Notes: a model not told the origin generated them from the letters alone. A stretch of 64,000 nucleotides of DNA from Planococcus sp. PAMC 21323 (GCF_000785555.1 NZ_CP009129.1:1116001-1180000), one strand, 5' to 3'. Numbered from the stretch's first letter, positions 8,684-18,468 are shown. Program-made: numbers and translations.

Positions 8684-8720
8684 TCCTTAGTTTTTTAGAG
8701 AGGGAGTTTGCGAACCTCTT
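8684..8720 (-). promoter_or_regulatory. preQ1-I riboswitch upstream of queC
   Basis: On the minus strand the sequence reads AGAGGTTC, a short loop, CTCCCTCT, then TAAAAAACTAAGGAG. This is the class I preQ1 pattern: a hairpin plus an A-rich tail forming a pseudoknot. The tail merges with the GGAG of queC, so ligand binding should hide the ribosome binding site. Confidence 0.93.
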
Positions 8721-8843
8721 TAACGAACAGGATTAATAATAACACATGGAACATTTAAAAGATGACTGCATATATTATTTCAAATAGGTATACAATTTCT
8801 GAAAGAGGGTATATTTATATAACAACGAAAGGGGAGGTCCGAG

Positions 8844-9782
8844 ATGAAAGCAATTGTTATTGATAACTACGGCGGCAGAGAACAATTAGTCGAAAGAGAA
8901 ATTGATAAGCCAACTATCACAGATGATCAAGTACTTGTAGAAGTTTATGCCACTTCAATCAATCAAATTGATTGGAAATTACGTGAAGGTTATTTAAAAG
9001 AAATGCTGCCTTGGGAATTCCCAATTATTTTAGGCTGGGACGCAGCAGGGATAGTTGCTGAAGTTGGGGCTAATGTTAAACATTTCAAGGTAGGAAACCG
9101 TGTCTTTGCTAGACCAGCAACAACAAGACAGGGAACTTATGCAGAATTTGTTCCTGTTGAGTCAGATTTACTTGCGCATATGCCTGAGAGCATGTCATTT
9201 GAAGAAGGTGCAGCGATTCCGTTGGCTGGACTAACTGCTTATCAATGTATTGTTGGATTTGCAAATGTAAAAAAAGGCGAAAAAGTTTTAATTCATGCAG
9301 GAGCTGGTGGAGTTGGAACGATGGCTATTCAAATAGCTAATAGCATCGGTGCGTATGTAGCTACGACTGCAAGTGACAGTAATGATGAATTGGTTAAATC
9401 GTTAGGAGCTAATCGTGTAATTAACTATAGCCAAGAGGATTTTAGTGAGTTGCTTGAAAATTTTGATGCCGTTTTGGATACGATGGGCGGAGAAGTTTTG
9501 GAGAAAAGTTTTAAAGTATTGAAAAAAGGCGGGAAGTTAATTTCCATCGCTGGAGAACCATCACCTGAACAAGCGAAAGAGCATGGAGTAAACGCGACTA
9601 GTTATTGGTTAGAGCCAAATGGCGCAGAATTGCACCAACTGGCAAATCTTTTCATAGCTGGTGAATTAAAACCGACTATCGGTCATGTATTTGATTTCTC
9701 TGAAAAAGGTGTTAGAGATGCTCACGAATTGAGTGAAACTCACCATGCTCGAGGAAAAATAATCATCAAATTAAAATCATAA
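8844..9782 (+). CDS. Zinc-independent MDR oxidoreductase (quinone reductase-like)
   Basis: 312-residue medium-chain dehydrogenase/reductase. A GroES-like N-terminal domain (TSINQIDWKLREGY, GWDAAGIVAEVG) is followed by a Rossmann domain with HAGAGGVGTMAIQIA around residue 150. The zinc-ligand cysteines of alcohol dehydrogenases are absent, which points to the quinone oxidoreductase/enoyl reductase branch, likely NADPH-dependent. GGGGAGG precedes the ATG. It is a single gene flanked by a terminator; the substrate is unknown. Confidence 0.88.
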   Translation: MKAIVIDNYGGREQLVEREIDKPTITDDQVLVEVYATSINQIDWKLREGYLKEMLPWEFPIILGWDAAGIVAEVGANVKHFKVGNRVFARPATTRQGTYAEFVPVESDLLAHMPESMSFEEGAAIPLAGLTAYQCIVGFANVKKGEKVLIHAGAGGVGTMAIQIANSIGAYVATTASDSNDELVKSLGANRVINYSQEDFSELLENFDAVLDTMGGEVLEKSFKVLKKGGKLISIAGEPSPEQAKEHGVNATSYWLEPNGAELHQLANLFIAGELKPTIGHVFDFSEKGVRDAHELSETHHARGKIIIKLKS

Positions 9783-9785
9783 AAT

Positions 9786-9821
9786 AAAAAAATCCTTTCA
9801 CTTTAGCGAAAGGATTTTTTA
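9786..9821. terminator. Bidirectional terminator
   Basis: Hairpin AATCCTTTC/GAAAGGATT with T runs in both directions, between the convergent oxidoreductase and UspA genes. Confidence 0.85.
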
Positions 9822-9828
9822 TTGGCGT

Positions 9829-10335
9829 TTAGAATTTTTCGGGTTTCCCGGATTTGTCTGCTGAATAATATTCAGTAGGTGCGTCGTCTTGAGCTTCTTC
9901 TGTACGTACGACCAATACGTCGCATTTTGCAGAACGGACAATATGTTCAGAAACACTGCCGATTAAGAAACGTTCAACTGCATTTAATCCAGTCGCACCA
10001 CAAATAATTAAATCTGCTTCAACTTTTTGAGCTAAGTCTCTAGAAATCATTGATTTTGGTGATCCATAATCGACGACAATATTAACTTTCTCAACTCCGC
10101 CAGCTAACGCTTCTTTTTTATACTCTTCTAATAAATCTTCAGCAAACTTTTGAGCACGATCAGCAATTGAACGATCATATGCCTCGATTGCCGCAAACGA
10201 ACGTGTATCAATTACATTAACTAAGTTTAATGTGGCGTTGTTTCGTTCGGCAATACCCACTGATTTTTTGAATGCCCACTCTGCTTCTTTGGAACCGTCT
10301 ACCGCTACAAGAATTTGACTATATTTTAATGTCAT
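9829..10335 (-). CDS. Universal stress protein, UspA family
   Basis: 168-residue Usp protein: SQILVAVDGSKEAEWAFKKSV at the N terminus and the ATP motif GATGLNAVERFLIGSVSEHIV near residue 125, with a short hydrophilic tail. The start at 10335 is chosen because AAGGAGG (10344-10350) lies 8 bases upstream; an ATG at 10371 keeps the frame open but has no such site. It differs in sequence and length from the Usp at 5921-6340. Confidence 0.92.
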   Translation of the reverse strand: MTLKYSQILVAVDGSKEAEWAFKKSVGIAERNNATLNLVNVIDTRSFAAIEAYDRSIADRAQKFAEDLLEEYKKEALAGGVEKVNIVVDYGSPKSMISRDLAQKVEADLIICGATGLNAVERFLIGSVSEHIVRSAKCDVLVVRTEEAQDDAPTEYYSADKSGKPEKF

Positions 10336-10459
10336 CCTACATTCCTCCTTCATCTGTCTATAGTTACTCATTCGCTATAAAAAGAAGAGTTCCTGCTAAA
10401 TTAGCGTTAATTTGCTGAATTTTTAGTCTAATTTGTGAAATTAATCAATAATTTCAAAG

Positions 10460-10493
10460 AAAAGCAGCATCGAAATTTCTCCGATGCCGCTTT
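10460..10493 (-). terminator. Terminator of the M24 peptidase gene
   Basis: Imperfect hairpin AAGCGGCATCGG/TCGATGCTGCTT followed by T residues on the minus strand, just after the peptidase stop. Confidence 0.7.
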
Positions 10494-10499
10494 ATAAGA

Positions 10500-11597
10500 T
10501 TAATTATTGATAATTTGAAGTTCTTTTGGATACTTAGTCAATACCTCATAGCCATCAGCTGTTACAGCTACATCATCTTCAATGCGAACGCCGACTTTGT
10601 CTGGGACGTAAATACCTGGCTCAAGTGTAAAGACCATTCCTTCTTCCATTTTCATCGTGTTTTCACCATGAATAGAAGGGAACTCGTGAACGTCAATTCC
10701 AAGACCGTGGCCTAGACGGTGAGTGAAATAGTCACCATATCCAGCATCTGCAATCACTTTACGTGAGATTTGATCAAGTTCAGCTGCAGTCACGCCTGGT
10801 TTTACCGCTTCAAGAGCAGCCATTTCAGAACGGTATACAACATCATAAACTTCTTTTTGTTCTTCGCTCGGTTCGCCAAGAGCTAATGTACGAGTAATAT
10901 CTGAACAATAACCTTTATGCACAACGCCAAGGTCAAATAAAACTAAGTCGCCTTGTTTTAGTTTGTATTCGCCAGTTTTGCCATGTGGTGAAGCTGCACG
11001 TGCGCCTGTCAATACAGTAGTGTCAAACGACATATGCGTAACTCCGCGTTTTTTTAATGCCAATTCAATTTCAGTCATTACTTCAATTTCGGTTATGCCT
11101 TCTTTAATTGTCCGAGCGGCTACTTCAATCGCGTAATCAGCTAAAGCTGCTGCTTCACGTAAAATTTGTAATTCCGCATCGTCTTTAATAACACGCATCG
11201 CATTTAGTTGGTCATCCAATTGAGCGATTGAAAGAGACCCGAAGAAAGATAACAGTGATTCGTAGCGCTCAACAGTCATATGAGCTTTTTCAACAGCCAT
11301 CGTTTTGAAGTCAATACCGCGTGATTGAGCTGTTTTGTACAAGATTTCCATCGAATTTTGTGTATCCTCGTGACCAACGATTTCACCTGTCCAACCAGCA
11401 TTTTTTGCATCCGGAATTTCCATTTTCGGACAAATCAAAAATGGTTCAGCTTCAGCGAACACCATAACGCCTAATAAGCGCTCATGCGGATTACTTTTAA
11501 AACCACTAACGTAAAAGACGTTGTATGGATCTGTAATAAACGCCGCATCAATCGATTGTTCTTTTAAATGATTTTGTAATTGTGTAATTTTATTCAT
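10500..11597 (-). CDS. M24 family Xaa-Pro dipeptidase/aminopeptidase
   Basis: 365-residue pita-bread metallopeptidase that removes residues next to proline. A creatinase-like N-terminal domain is followed by the catalytic domain with metal ligands in FDLGVVHKGYCSDITR (two Asp), RLGHGLGIDVHEFP (His), FTLEPGIY (Glu) and RIEDDV (Glu). The ATG at 11597 has AGGAGG 9 bases upstream; the frame extends back to 11627 without support. It is divergent from ytkL, with a shared promoter region of about 100 bases. Confidence 0.92.
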   Translation of the reverse strand: MNKITQLQNHLKEQSIDAAFITDPYNVFYVSGFKSNPHERLLGVMVFAEAEPFLICPKMEIPDAKNAGWTGEIVGHEDTQNSMEILYKTAQSRGIDFKTMAVEKAHMTVERYESLLSFFGSLSIAQLDDQLNAMRVIKDDAELQILREAAALADYAIEVAARTIKEGITEIEVMTEIELALKKRGVTHMSFDTTVLTGARAASPHGKTGEYKLKQGDLVLFDLGVVHKGYCSDITRTLALGEPSEEQKEVYDVVYRSEMAALEAVKPGVTAAELDQISRKVIADAGYGDYFTHRLGHGLGIDVHEFPSIHGENTMKMEEGMVFTLEPGIYVPDKVGVRIEDDVAVTADGYEVLTKYPKELQIINN

Positions 11598-11697
11598 ATG
11601 TATATTCCTCCTCTTCATGTGTAGCATATCAAAAATCAGGGTATAATACAGCTATGAAAGCTGAATTTGCTATTTTAAAACTTACTGGAGGGATAGT

Positions 11698-12399
11698 ATG
11701 CACGTTTCATATCATGGACATTCTGTCGTCAAAATTAAAACAGGTGAATTTACAATTTTAATTGATCCATTTATTAATGGAAACGAACTTACTGATTTGA
11801 CAGTTGCAAACGAAAAGCCAGACGTGATTCTGTTAACGCATGCTCATAATGATCACGTCGGTGACACAGTTGAACTGGCGAAAAAAAATAATGCGCAAGT
11901 CATAGCAGTATTTGAACTAGCTAATTATTTAGCCACTCTTGGTGTAAACGCAGTAGGTATGGGTTTAGGTGGCGCACACAAATTTGATTTTGGAGTAGTG
12001 AAGTTTACAAAGGCTTTCCATAGCTCTTCTTTCACAACAGAAGAAGGTGAAGTAGTTTATGGTGGGATGCCAGCCGGAATTTTATTCACAGCAGAAGGCA
12101 AAACAATTTATCATGCGGGTGACACAGAAGTGTTTGGAGATATGAAGATGTTGGGCGAGCGAAATGATATCGATGTGGCATTTGTGCCAATTGGTGATCA
12201 TTTCACTATGGGGCCAGAAGATGCAGCTTATGCAGTCGAATTATTAAATCCAAAAATTGTTGTACCGATTCATTACAATACATTCCCACCGATCAAACAA
12301 GATCCTGAGCATTTCAAATCATTAGTAAAAGATGCGCAAGTAAACATTTTGCAACCAGGAGAAAGTGTGGATATGGCATCTGTTTCTACGGAAAAGTAA
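11698..12399 (+). CDS. ytkL: Metallo-beta-lactamase-fold hydrolase YtkL (UPF0173)
   Basis: 233-residue metal-dependent hydrolase. The zinc motif HxHxDH is at residues 48-53 ([12 protein letters not shown]); further ligands are likely in [17 protein letters not shown] and [10 protein letters not shown]. The family is widespread and its substrate is not established. GGAGGGATAGT precedes the ATG. A terminator follows. Confidence 0.92.
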   Translation: MHVSYHGHSVVKIKTGEFTILIDPFINGNELTDLTVANEKPDVILLTHAHNDHVGDTVELAKKNNAQVIAVFELANYLATLGVNAVGMGLGGAHKFDFGVVKFTKAFHSSSFTTEEGEVVYGGMPAGILFTAEGKTIYHAGDTEVFGDMKMLGERNDIDVAFVPIGDHFTMGPEDAAYAVELLNPKIVVPIHYNTFPPIKQDPEHFKSLVKDAQVNILQPGESVDMASVSTEK

Positions 12400-12444
12400 C
12401 AAACATGCTTTAAAGTTAAATCATTGATTTATACTAATTAAGTT

Positions 12445-12476
12445 CCACGAGAAGCTTTAGCTTTTCGTGGTTTTTT
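12445..12476 (+). terminator. Terminator of ytkL
   Basis: Stem CCACGAGAAGC/GCTTTTCGTGG with TTTA loop and a TTTTTT tail. Confidence 0.9.
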
Positions 12477-12578
12477 CGTGCTATTTTATACCTATCGAAA
12501 CCAAATGCGTAGCTCTCAACTTTTCATAAGTTATGCTACACTATAGGATATAGGAACGTAGAAAGAATGGGTGAAATC

Positions 12579-13886
12579 ATGGCGACTAAACATGAACAAA
12601 TATTGGCGTATATTGAGACTTTAGCCGTAGGTGAGAAAATTTCAGTGCGGCGCATTGCAAAGGAATTGCAGGTAAGTGAAGGTACAGCTTATCGAGCGAT
12701 TAAAGAAGCGGAAACAAAGCGCTTGGTGTCGACGATTGAACGCGTAGGGACCATTCGAATTGAACGCAAAAAGAAAGAAAATATTGAACGACTTACATAT
12801 GCTGAAATTGTAAATATTGTTGATGGTCAGGTGTTAGGTGGTAGAGCTGGACTGCATAAATCGTTGAATAAATTTGTTATTGGGGCTATGCAGTTAGAAG
12901 ATATGATGCGCTATACGGAAGCGGGCAATTTATTGATTGTTGGTAACCGTTATAAAGCACATGAATATGCACTTCGCGCAGGTGCAGCAGTACTCGTTAC
13001 AGGAGGCTTTGAAGCAGCTGATCAAGTAAAAAAATTGGCGGATGAATTTGAGCTACCTGTAATTTCAACTAGTTATGATACGTTTACAGTAGCGACGATG
13101 ATCAACCGAGCAATTTATGACCAATTGATCAAAAAAGAAATCTTATTAATCGAAGATATATTAATTCCGTTAGAAGGAACGGCTCATTTAAATCTTAAAG
13201 AACCAATTCGCCGATACCACGAGTTAAACAAAGAAACTGCTCATGGTGGATTTCCAGTAGTCGATCATACAAACAAGCTGGTCGGGATTATTACGTCTCG
13301 GGATGTAATGGGGCATGCTACTACAGAATTAGTCGAGAAAGTAATGACGAAAGAGCCATTAACTGTTTCAATGCAAACGAGTGTGGCAGCAGCAGGACAT
13401 CGGATGATTTGGGAAGGCATTGATTTAATGCCAGTCGCAGATGATCATGGCAAGCTAAAAGGTGTGATCAGTCGACAAGATGTATTAAAAGCAATTCAAA
13501 CAGCTCAGCGTCAACCTCAGCAAGGTGAAACCATTGATGACATTATTAAGAGTCAACTTCATCAACAAATAAGTGATAAATTGATTTTGGAGTTCCGTGT
13601 TACACCGCAGATGACCAATGCCTATGGCTCGATTTCACATGCTGCGTATACGATGATTTTGACGGAAGCGGCGTCAGCAATTTTAAAAACAAAGAACCGT
13701 AAAGACAGTGTACTCGAAAATGCGTCCATTTACTTTTTAAAGCCAGTTCAACTAGATGCGCTGGTACTGGTCCGACCTCAAATTTTAGATATTAGTCGGA
13801 AATCAGCGAAAGTAGATGTTGAAGTATCGTTAGAAAATGAAATTGTGGGTAAAGCAATGTTGACTTTCCAATTATTAGACCGTTAA
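12579..13886 (+). CDS. ytoI: HTH-DRTGG-CBS-hotdog protein YtoI
   Basis: 435-residue multidomain protein: an N-terminal winged helix (about 1-60, VRRIAKELQVSEGTAYRAIKEAE), a DRTGG domain (about 70-175), two CBS repeats (about 190-310, ending GVISRQDVLKAI) and a C-terminal hotdog thioesterase-like domain (about 335-435). This is the Bacillus YtoI layout. CBS and DRTGG domains usually sense nucleotides, so a ligand-responsive DNA-binding role is plausible but unproven. The start at 12579 (MATKHEQI) matches the family; an ATG 12 bases upstream is possible. Confidence 0.9.
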   Translation: MATKHEQILAYIETLAVGEKISVRRIAKELQVSEGTAYRAIKEAETKRLVSTIERVGTIRIERKKKENIERLTYAEIVNIVDGQVLGGRAGLHKSLNKFVIGAMQLEDMMRYTEAGNLLIVGNRYKAHEYALRAGAAVLVTGGFEAADQVKKLADEFELPVISTSYDTFTVATMINRAIYDQLIKKEILLIEDILIPLEGTAHLNLKEPIRRYHELNKETAHGGFPVVDHTNKLVGIITSRDVMGHATTELVEKVMTKEPLTVSMQTSVAAAGHRMIWEGIDLMPVADDHGKLKGVISRQDVLKAIQTAQRQPQQGETIDDIIKSQLHQQISDKLILEFRVTPQMTNAYGSISHAAYTMILTEAASAILKTKNRKDSVLENASIYFLKPVQLDALVLVRPQILDISRKSAKVDVEVSLENEIVGKAMLTFQLLDR

Positions 13887-13907
13887 TACAGAAATACGAA
13901 TACAAAA

Positions 13908-13950
13908 AGGCAGCAGGTGCACTCATCAAATGAGTACGCCTACTGCCTAA
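13908..13950. terminator. Bidirectional hairpin between ytoI and ytpI
   Basis: Long imperfect stem AGGCAGCAGG...CCTACTGCCT with an inner ACTCA/TGAGT, between convergent genes. The flanks are A/T-rich rather than a clean T run. Confidence 0.7.
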
Positions 13951-13964
13951 AATTCTACTACCAT

Positions 13965-14270
13965 TTAAGGGTTTAAATCTGCTTCTTCTTCAAGAAATAC
14001 AAAATAATGCTTTGATGCTTTGTAGTTATAATAAACTAAAGCTAAACCTAGAATAATGAAAATACTCGAAATGACATATGTCAGTATCGATTGGAAAACA
14101 AATAGTTGATTGATGCCAAAAAAGGTAACGAAACTACCTAATGCCATTGAAGCACGTGCAGCATACCATTTTTTTCGAATCGGTAAAACGGTACGGGTAC
14201 GAAATTGCTTTGTTTTGTTATAAAAATAAACGACAAATGATACAATAATTAAAATTACAAAAATTAACAT
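13965..14270 (-). CDS. ytpI: Small membrane protein YtpI
   Basis: About 101 residues with three hydrophobic segments (LMLIFVILIIVSFVVYF, SFVTFFGINQLFVF, TYVISSIFIILGLALVYY) and an acidic C terminus. Its position beside ytoI and nrnA matches Bacillus ytpI; the function is unknown. AGGAGGT lies directly before the ATG at 14270. An upstream in-frame ATG at 14297 would add nine residues but would place that AGGAGG inside the gene. Confidence 0.82.
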   Translation of the reverse strand: MLIFVILIIVSFVVYFYNKTKQFRTRTVLPIRKKWYAARASMALGSFVTFFGINQLFVFQSILTYVISSIFIILGLALVYYNYKASKHYFVFLEEEADLNP

Positions 14271-14363
14271 AAGGACCTCCTGAATTCCAAAACTCATACC
14301 TTATTGTACTGAGGAATGAGCAAAATTGCGAATGGATTTCCTTATAAATGGAGGAACTTAAAA

Positions 14364-15308
14364 ATGTACAGTCAAATCATCGACACAATTAAGCAATACG
14401 ATACCATTATTATTCACCGTCATGTGCGTCCAGACCCGGATGCATATGGATCTCAGCTTGGTCTGAAGTATTTATTAGAACAAAACTATCCGGACAAGCA
14501 TATTTTGGCTGCGGGTACACATGATTACAATATGGATTTTCTAGATTTTCCTGACCTCGTTGAAGATCAAGATTTTACAGGAGCTTTGGTTATTGTTACG
14601 GATACTGCGAATACAGAACGTGTAGATGATCAACGTTATAAAACAGGTGCAAAACTTATTAAAATTGATCATCATCCAAATGATGATGCTTATGGTGACC
14701 TCGTTCATGTTGATACAACTGCTAGTTCTGCCTCTGAAATCATTTATGAACTTTACGAATATGGAAACGAACATGAAGGGTGGACAATGTCTACCAAAGC
14801 TGCACGCTTACTGTACGCAGGAATTATTGGAGACACGGGGCGATTCTTATTTCCAAGTACGACACAAAAAACGTTTGCAGTTGCAGGGGAACTGATCAAA
14901 TATGATTTTGATCGCAACGCATTACATAACGGAATGTATGAGATGGACCGAAAATTATTGCATTTGCAAGGTTATATGTATCAAAATTTTAAAATGGATG
15001 AAAATGGTGCAGCACATGTGAAAATTACCAAAGACATTTTAAAAGAATTCGATGTGACGGCTTCAGATACTTCCTTATTAGTCGGCTCACTCGGTAATGT
15101 AAAAGGGATGAAAGCTTGGGTAATCTTTATTGAGGAAGAGGAAGAAATCCGCGTTCGATTGCGTTCAAAGGGACCAGTCATCAACACACTAGCAAAAGAA
15201 TTTGGCGGCGGAGGACATCCAATGGCTTCAGGTGCTACAGCTTATTCATGGAAAGAAGCTGAGCGTGTCATCGCACGTCTTGCAGAAATTTGTGCAGCTG
15301 CAAACTAA
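14364..15308 (+). CDS. nrnA: Bifunctional oligoribonuclease/pAp phosphatase NrnA
   Basis: DHH/DHHA1 phosphoesterase that degrades nanoRNA and dephosphorylates 3'-phosphoadenosine 5'-phosphate. Metal-binding motifs are HRHVRPDPDAYGS (residues 18-30), VTDTANTER (Asp80) and IDHHPND (102-107); the C-terminal DHHA1 motif is FGGGGHPMASGAT. 314 residues is the usual length. The ATG at 14364 has GGAGG upstream; the frame also stays open from a GTG at 14316. dnaE starts 13 bases after the stop; the ytrI/ytrH genes found here in Bacillus are missing. Confidence 0.95.
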   Translation: MYSQIIDTIKQYDTIIIHRHVRPDPDAYGSQLGLKYLLEQNYPDKHILAAGTHDYNMDFLDFPDLVEDQDFTGALVIVTDTANTERVDDQRYKTGAKLIKIDHHPNDDAYGDLVHVDTTASSASEIIYELYEYGNEHEGWTMSTKAARLLYAGIIGDTGRFLFPSTTQKTFAVAGELIKYDFDRNALHNGMYEMDRKLLHLQGYMYQNFKMDENGAAHVKITKDILKEFDVTASDTSLLVGSLGNVKGMKAWVIFIEEEEEIRVRLRSKGPVINTLAKEFGGGGHPMASGATAYSWKEAERVIARLAEICAAAN

Positions 15309-15321
15309 GGAGGAGAATCTA

Positions 15322-18300
15322 GTGTCAATGGTTTATCCGCATATAAGCACGTCGGCTGATTTGCTGAAAAGCACGGTGCGCCTTGACGAACTTTTCCCGT
15401 TTTTAAAGGAACAAGGAGCAACTTCAGTTGCCATTGTTAATTCAAAATTATATGGCACCCTTCCTTTTTGGGAAGAGTGCCGCCGTGCCGGCATCCACGG
15501 GGTTGTCGGCCTTTCGACTTTTATCGAATATGACGAACAATACTATCCAGTTGTTTTATATGCCCAATCAAACAAAGGCTATGACAATTTGTTGAAAATA
15601 TCGAGCGCATTAGCTACACGAGATAAAGTGGCAATTCCTGAACAATGGCTAAAAGCATATAAAGAAGGCTTATTATGTGTGATTCCAAATAAAGCTGAAT
15701 GGCTCTTGACAGATCGTAGCTTAGTAGTCCGGTACATAAAGAATTTATTTGGTCAAACTGCATTTGGTAGCATTGAACGTCCAGGTGGAGTGGTGTCTGA
15801 TTACGAATCAGCGTTTATTGAACTGTGTGAGAAACTTGAAATCTCAATCATCGCAACACACGAAATCCGCTACATGCATCAACAAGATGCTTTTGCATAT
15901 GAAGTAGCATCTTCGATTGGGCAGGGTCTTAAAATGAACGATCCAGAAAGACAGAAACCTGAACATACCAATGCCTATGTTCCAAATCCGCAAGAGTTTT
16001 TATCATGGTTTGAAGACCGAAAAGAGTGGGTTCAACAATCCGTAAATCTTTTAGAAAGCTGCCAAGTAAACATTCCGTTAGACCGCCAGTTGTTACCGGT
16101 GTTTCCGTTATCCGAAAAAATCGATAAAGCGGCTTACGTCGCACAATTATGTAAAGCAGGACTTGAAGAGCGAGTACCGGGATTTTCGGGAGAATACCAG
16201 GAGCGGCTGAATTACGAGTTATCGATTATTGAGAAAATGGGATTTATCGATTATTTCTTAATTGTCGCGGATTTTATGAAATACGCAAAAGATCAAGACA
16301 TTATGACCGGGCCTGGTCGGGGATCTTCAGCGAGTTCACTTGTTGCATATTCGTTGAAAATTACAGACGTCGATCCAATTGAACATGGTCTGTTATTTGA
16401 ACGTTTTTTAAATCCAGAGCGAGTTACGCTACCGGATATCGATATTGACTTTGCTGACCATAGACGCCATGAAGTAGTGGAATATGTAGCACAAAAATAT
16501 GGAGCTATTCGAACAGCTCAAATTATTACATTTGGTACATTATCTGCAAAAGCAGTGGCTCGAGACACTGCTCGAGTATTTGGTTTTGAAGCGGAAGAGC
16601 TTGAAGCTATTTCAAAACTGATTTCAAATCGTCCTGGTACAACTTTGCGTTCAGCTTTAAAAGAATCTACAAAGTTTAATGACTGGATTATTGAGCGTGA
16701 AGAACGCAAATCTTGGTTTAAGACTGCCTTGAAACTTGAAGGCCTACCGCGGCACGCATCTACTCATGCTGCAGGTGTTATTTTAAGTCCAACGCCATTA
16801 GTCAATCATGTGCCTATTGAAAAAGGAAATGAAGGCATTTATCTAACGCAATGGCCGATGCAGGAACTCGAAGCGATTGGCTTATTGAAAATGGACTTTC
16901 TTGGACTTCGCAACCTAACTATTTTGGAACAAATTCGTAGCTTAGTTTATTGGGATACGAAAAAGAGGATAAACTACAGCAAGATTCCGCTAGAAGATGA
17001 AAAAACCTATAAGTTATTAGCAGCAGGAGATACAACGGGTGTGTTTCAACTTGAATCTGATGGCATGCGCCGAGCGCTTCAACAAATCCGGCCGACCGCT
17101 TTTGGAGATATTGTTGCCGTTAACGCATTATATCGTCCAGGCCCAATGGAGTTTATCCCTTTATATGCAAGGCGAAAACATGGTCAAGAAACAGTAAAAT
17201 ACGTACATCCAATATTAGAACCGATTTTAAGTGAAACTTATGGCGTTATTGTTTATCAAGAGCAAATTATGCAGATTGCGTCGAAGATGGCTGGCTTTTC
17301 TCTTGGAGAAGCCGATTTATTGAGGCGTGCAGTCAGCAAGAAAAAGCGTGAAATTTTGGATGAAGAACGAGAGCATTTTGTGCAAGGAGCCAAAGCCAAG
17401 AAATTTACTGAAGCTGAAGCAGCGGAAGTTTATGATTTAATCGTTCGATTTGCTGATTACGGATTTCCCAAAAGTCATGCAGTTGCTTATAGCATGATAT
17501 CTTATCAATTGAGTTATATGAAAACCCATTACCCGGTTTATTTTTATACCAGTTTATTGAGCAATAGTGCTGGTAATGCCGAAAAGACAAAACAGTTGTT
17601 GCAGGAAATTAAGGAAAAGAAAATACCCTTATTACCTCCATCAATTCAAAAAAGTCGGCACACTTTTTCAGTAGAAGACGGTCAAATTCGATTTGGTTTG
17701 AATGCTGTGAAAGGTGTTCCAGGTTCAACCATTAAAGCTTTACTAGCTGCTCGAGAAGAAGGTCCGTTTAGTAGTTTGTTTAATATCGCTGAACGAATTT
17801 CGGCATTGCATTTCAATCGCAAGTCGTTTGAACCCCTCATTAAAGCAGGGGCTCTTGATGATTTCGGGCACGACCGTGGAGTGGTTTTGGCGTCATTAGA
17901 TAGCGCCATCAAGCATGCAGAACTTGTAAAACCAAATGAAGAACCAGGCTTGTTTGACGATATGGGAGCGAGCTTTATGAAACCTAAATACACGAAAGCT
18001 TCAGAAATGCCCGAAAGCCTGAAATTGGAGTTTGAAAAAGAAGTACTAGGCTTTTATTTGTCGAAACATCCAATTGAAAGAGAAAAAGAAAATCGACAAA
18101 AATCTTATGATGCACTTAAATCATTAAAATCTAAACGAGACAGAGAACCGGTCAAAGTGTTAGGGGTAATAGAGGAGATCAAGCGGATTCGTACGAAAAA
18201 AGGAGATGCCATGGCATTTCTAACTTTAATGGACGAGACAGGTCCCGCTTCGGTCACTTTATTTCCGGTTGAGTATGCGAAATATAACTTACTTTTAGAA

Positions 18301-18384
18301 ACTCACGCTACACTTGAAATTCAAGGATTGGTCGAAAATCGCAACCACAAAACAGCTATTATTTGCAAAAACATAGAAACTTGA
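15322..18384 (+). CDS. dnaE: DNA polymerase III alpha subunit DnaE
   Basis: Lagging-strand C-family polymerase, 1020 residues. Palm motifs GPGRGSSASSLVAYS and PDIDIDFADHRR (about 371-379) carry the catalytic Asp residues; the helix-hairpin-helix and OB regions (VLGVIEEIKRIRTKKGDAMAF) are at the C terminus. The N-terminal PHP domain is degenerate: the usual HxxxH start is reduced to PHISTSADLL and TDH is replaced by VNS. It is about 95 residues shorter than B. subtilis DnaE. Start GTG at 15322 lies 8 bases after AAGGAGG (15307-15313); the ATG at 15328 is too far from it. Confidence 0.95.
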   Translation: MSMVYPHISTSADLLKSTVRLDELFPFLKEQGATSVAIVNSKLYGTLPFWEECRRAGIHGVVGLSTFIEYDEQYYPVVLYAQSNKGYDNLLKISSALATRDKVAIPEQWLKAYKEGLLCVIPNKAEWLLTDRSLVVRYIKNLFGQTAFGSIERPGGVVSDYESAFIELCEKLEISIIATHEIRYMHQQDAFAYEVASSIGQGLKMNDPERQKPEHTNAYVPNPQEFLSWFEDRKEWVQQSVNLLESCQVNIPLDRQLLPVFPLSEKIDKAAYVAQLCKAGLEERVPGFSGEYQERLNYELSIIEKMGFIDYFLIVADFMKYAKDQDIMTGPGRGSSASSLVAYSLKITDVDPIEHGLLFERFLNPERVTLPDIDIDFADHRRHEVVEYVAQKYGAIRTAQIITFGTLSAKAVARDTARVFGFEAEELEAISKLISNRPGTTLRSALKESTKFNDWIIEREERKSWFKTALKLEGLPRHASTHAAGVILSPTPLVNHVPIEKGNEGIYLTQWPMQELEAIGLLKMDFLGLRNLTILEQIRSLVYWDTKKRINYSKIPLEDEKTYKLLAAGDTTGVFQLESDGMRRALQQIRPTAFGDIVAVNALYRPGPMEFIPLYARRKHGQETVKYVHPILEPILSETYGVIVYQEQIMQIASKMAGFSLGEADLLRRAVSKKKREILDEEREHFVQGAKAKKFTEAEAAEVYDLIVRFADYGFPKSHAVAYSMISYQLSYMKTHYPVYFYTSLLSNSAGNAEKTKQLLQEIKEKKIPLLPPSIQKSRHTFSVEDGQIRFGLNAVKGVPGSTIKALLAAREEGPFSSLFNIAERISALHFNRKSFEPLIKAGALDDFGHDRGVVLASLDSAIKHAELVKPNEEPGLFDDMGASFMKPKYTKASEMPESLKLEFEKEVLGFYLSKHPIEREKENRQKSYDALKSLKSKRDREPVKVLGVIEEIKRIRTKKGDAMAFLTLMDETGPASVTLFPVEYAKYNLLLETHATLEIQGLVENRNHKTAIICKNIET

Positions 18385-18414
18385 CTGCTTTTCGAAAAGA
18401 AAAGCAGTTTTTTC
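18384..18414 (+). terminator. Terminator of dnaE
   Basis: Stem ACTGCTTTTC/GAAAAGCAGT followed by TTTTTCTTT, directly after the dnaE stop. Confidence 0.88.
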
Positions 18415-18453
18415 TTTACGTGGCATTGTTTTTTTTGTATTGTAGAAGATATG

Positions 18454-18468
18454 AGTGGTCAGACCACT
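18454..18468. promoter_or_regulatory. FadR/GntR-type operator
   Basis: Perfect inverted repeat AGTGGTCAGACCACT (7-1-7) located 30 bases before the GntR start codon. Its core TGGTCAGACCA matches the TGGTC-N-GACCA pattern bound by FadR-subfamily regulators. It probably mediates autoregulation of the GntR-accD-accA transcript. Confidence 0.75.
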
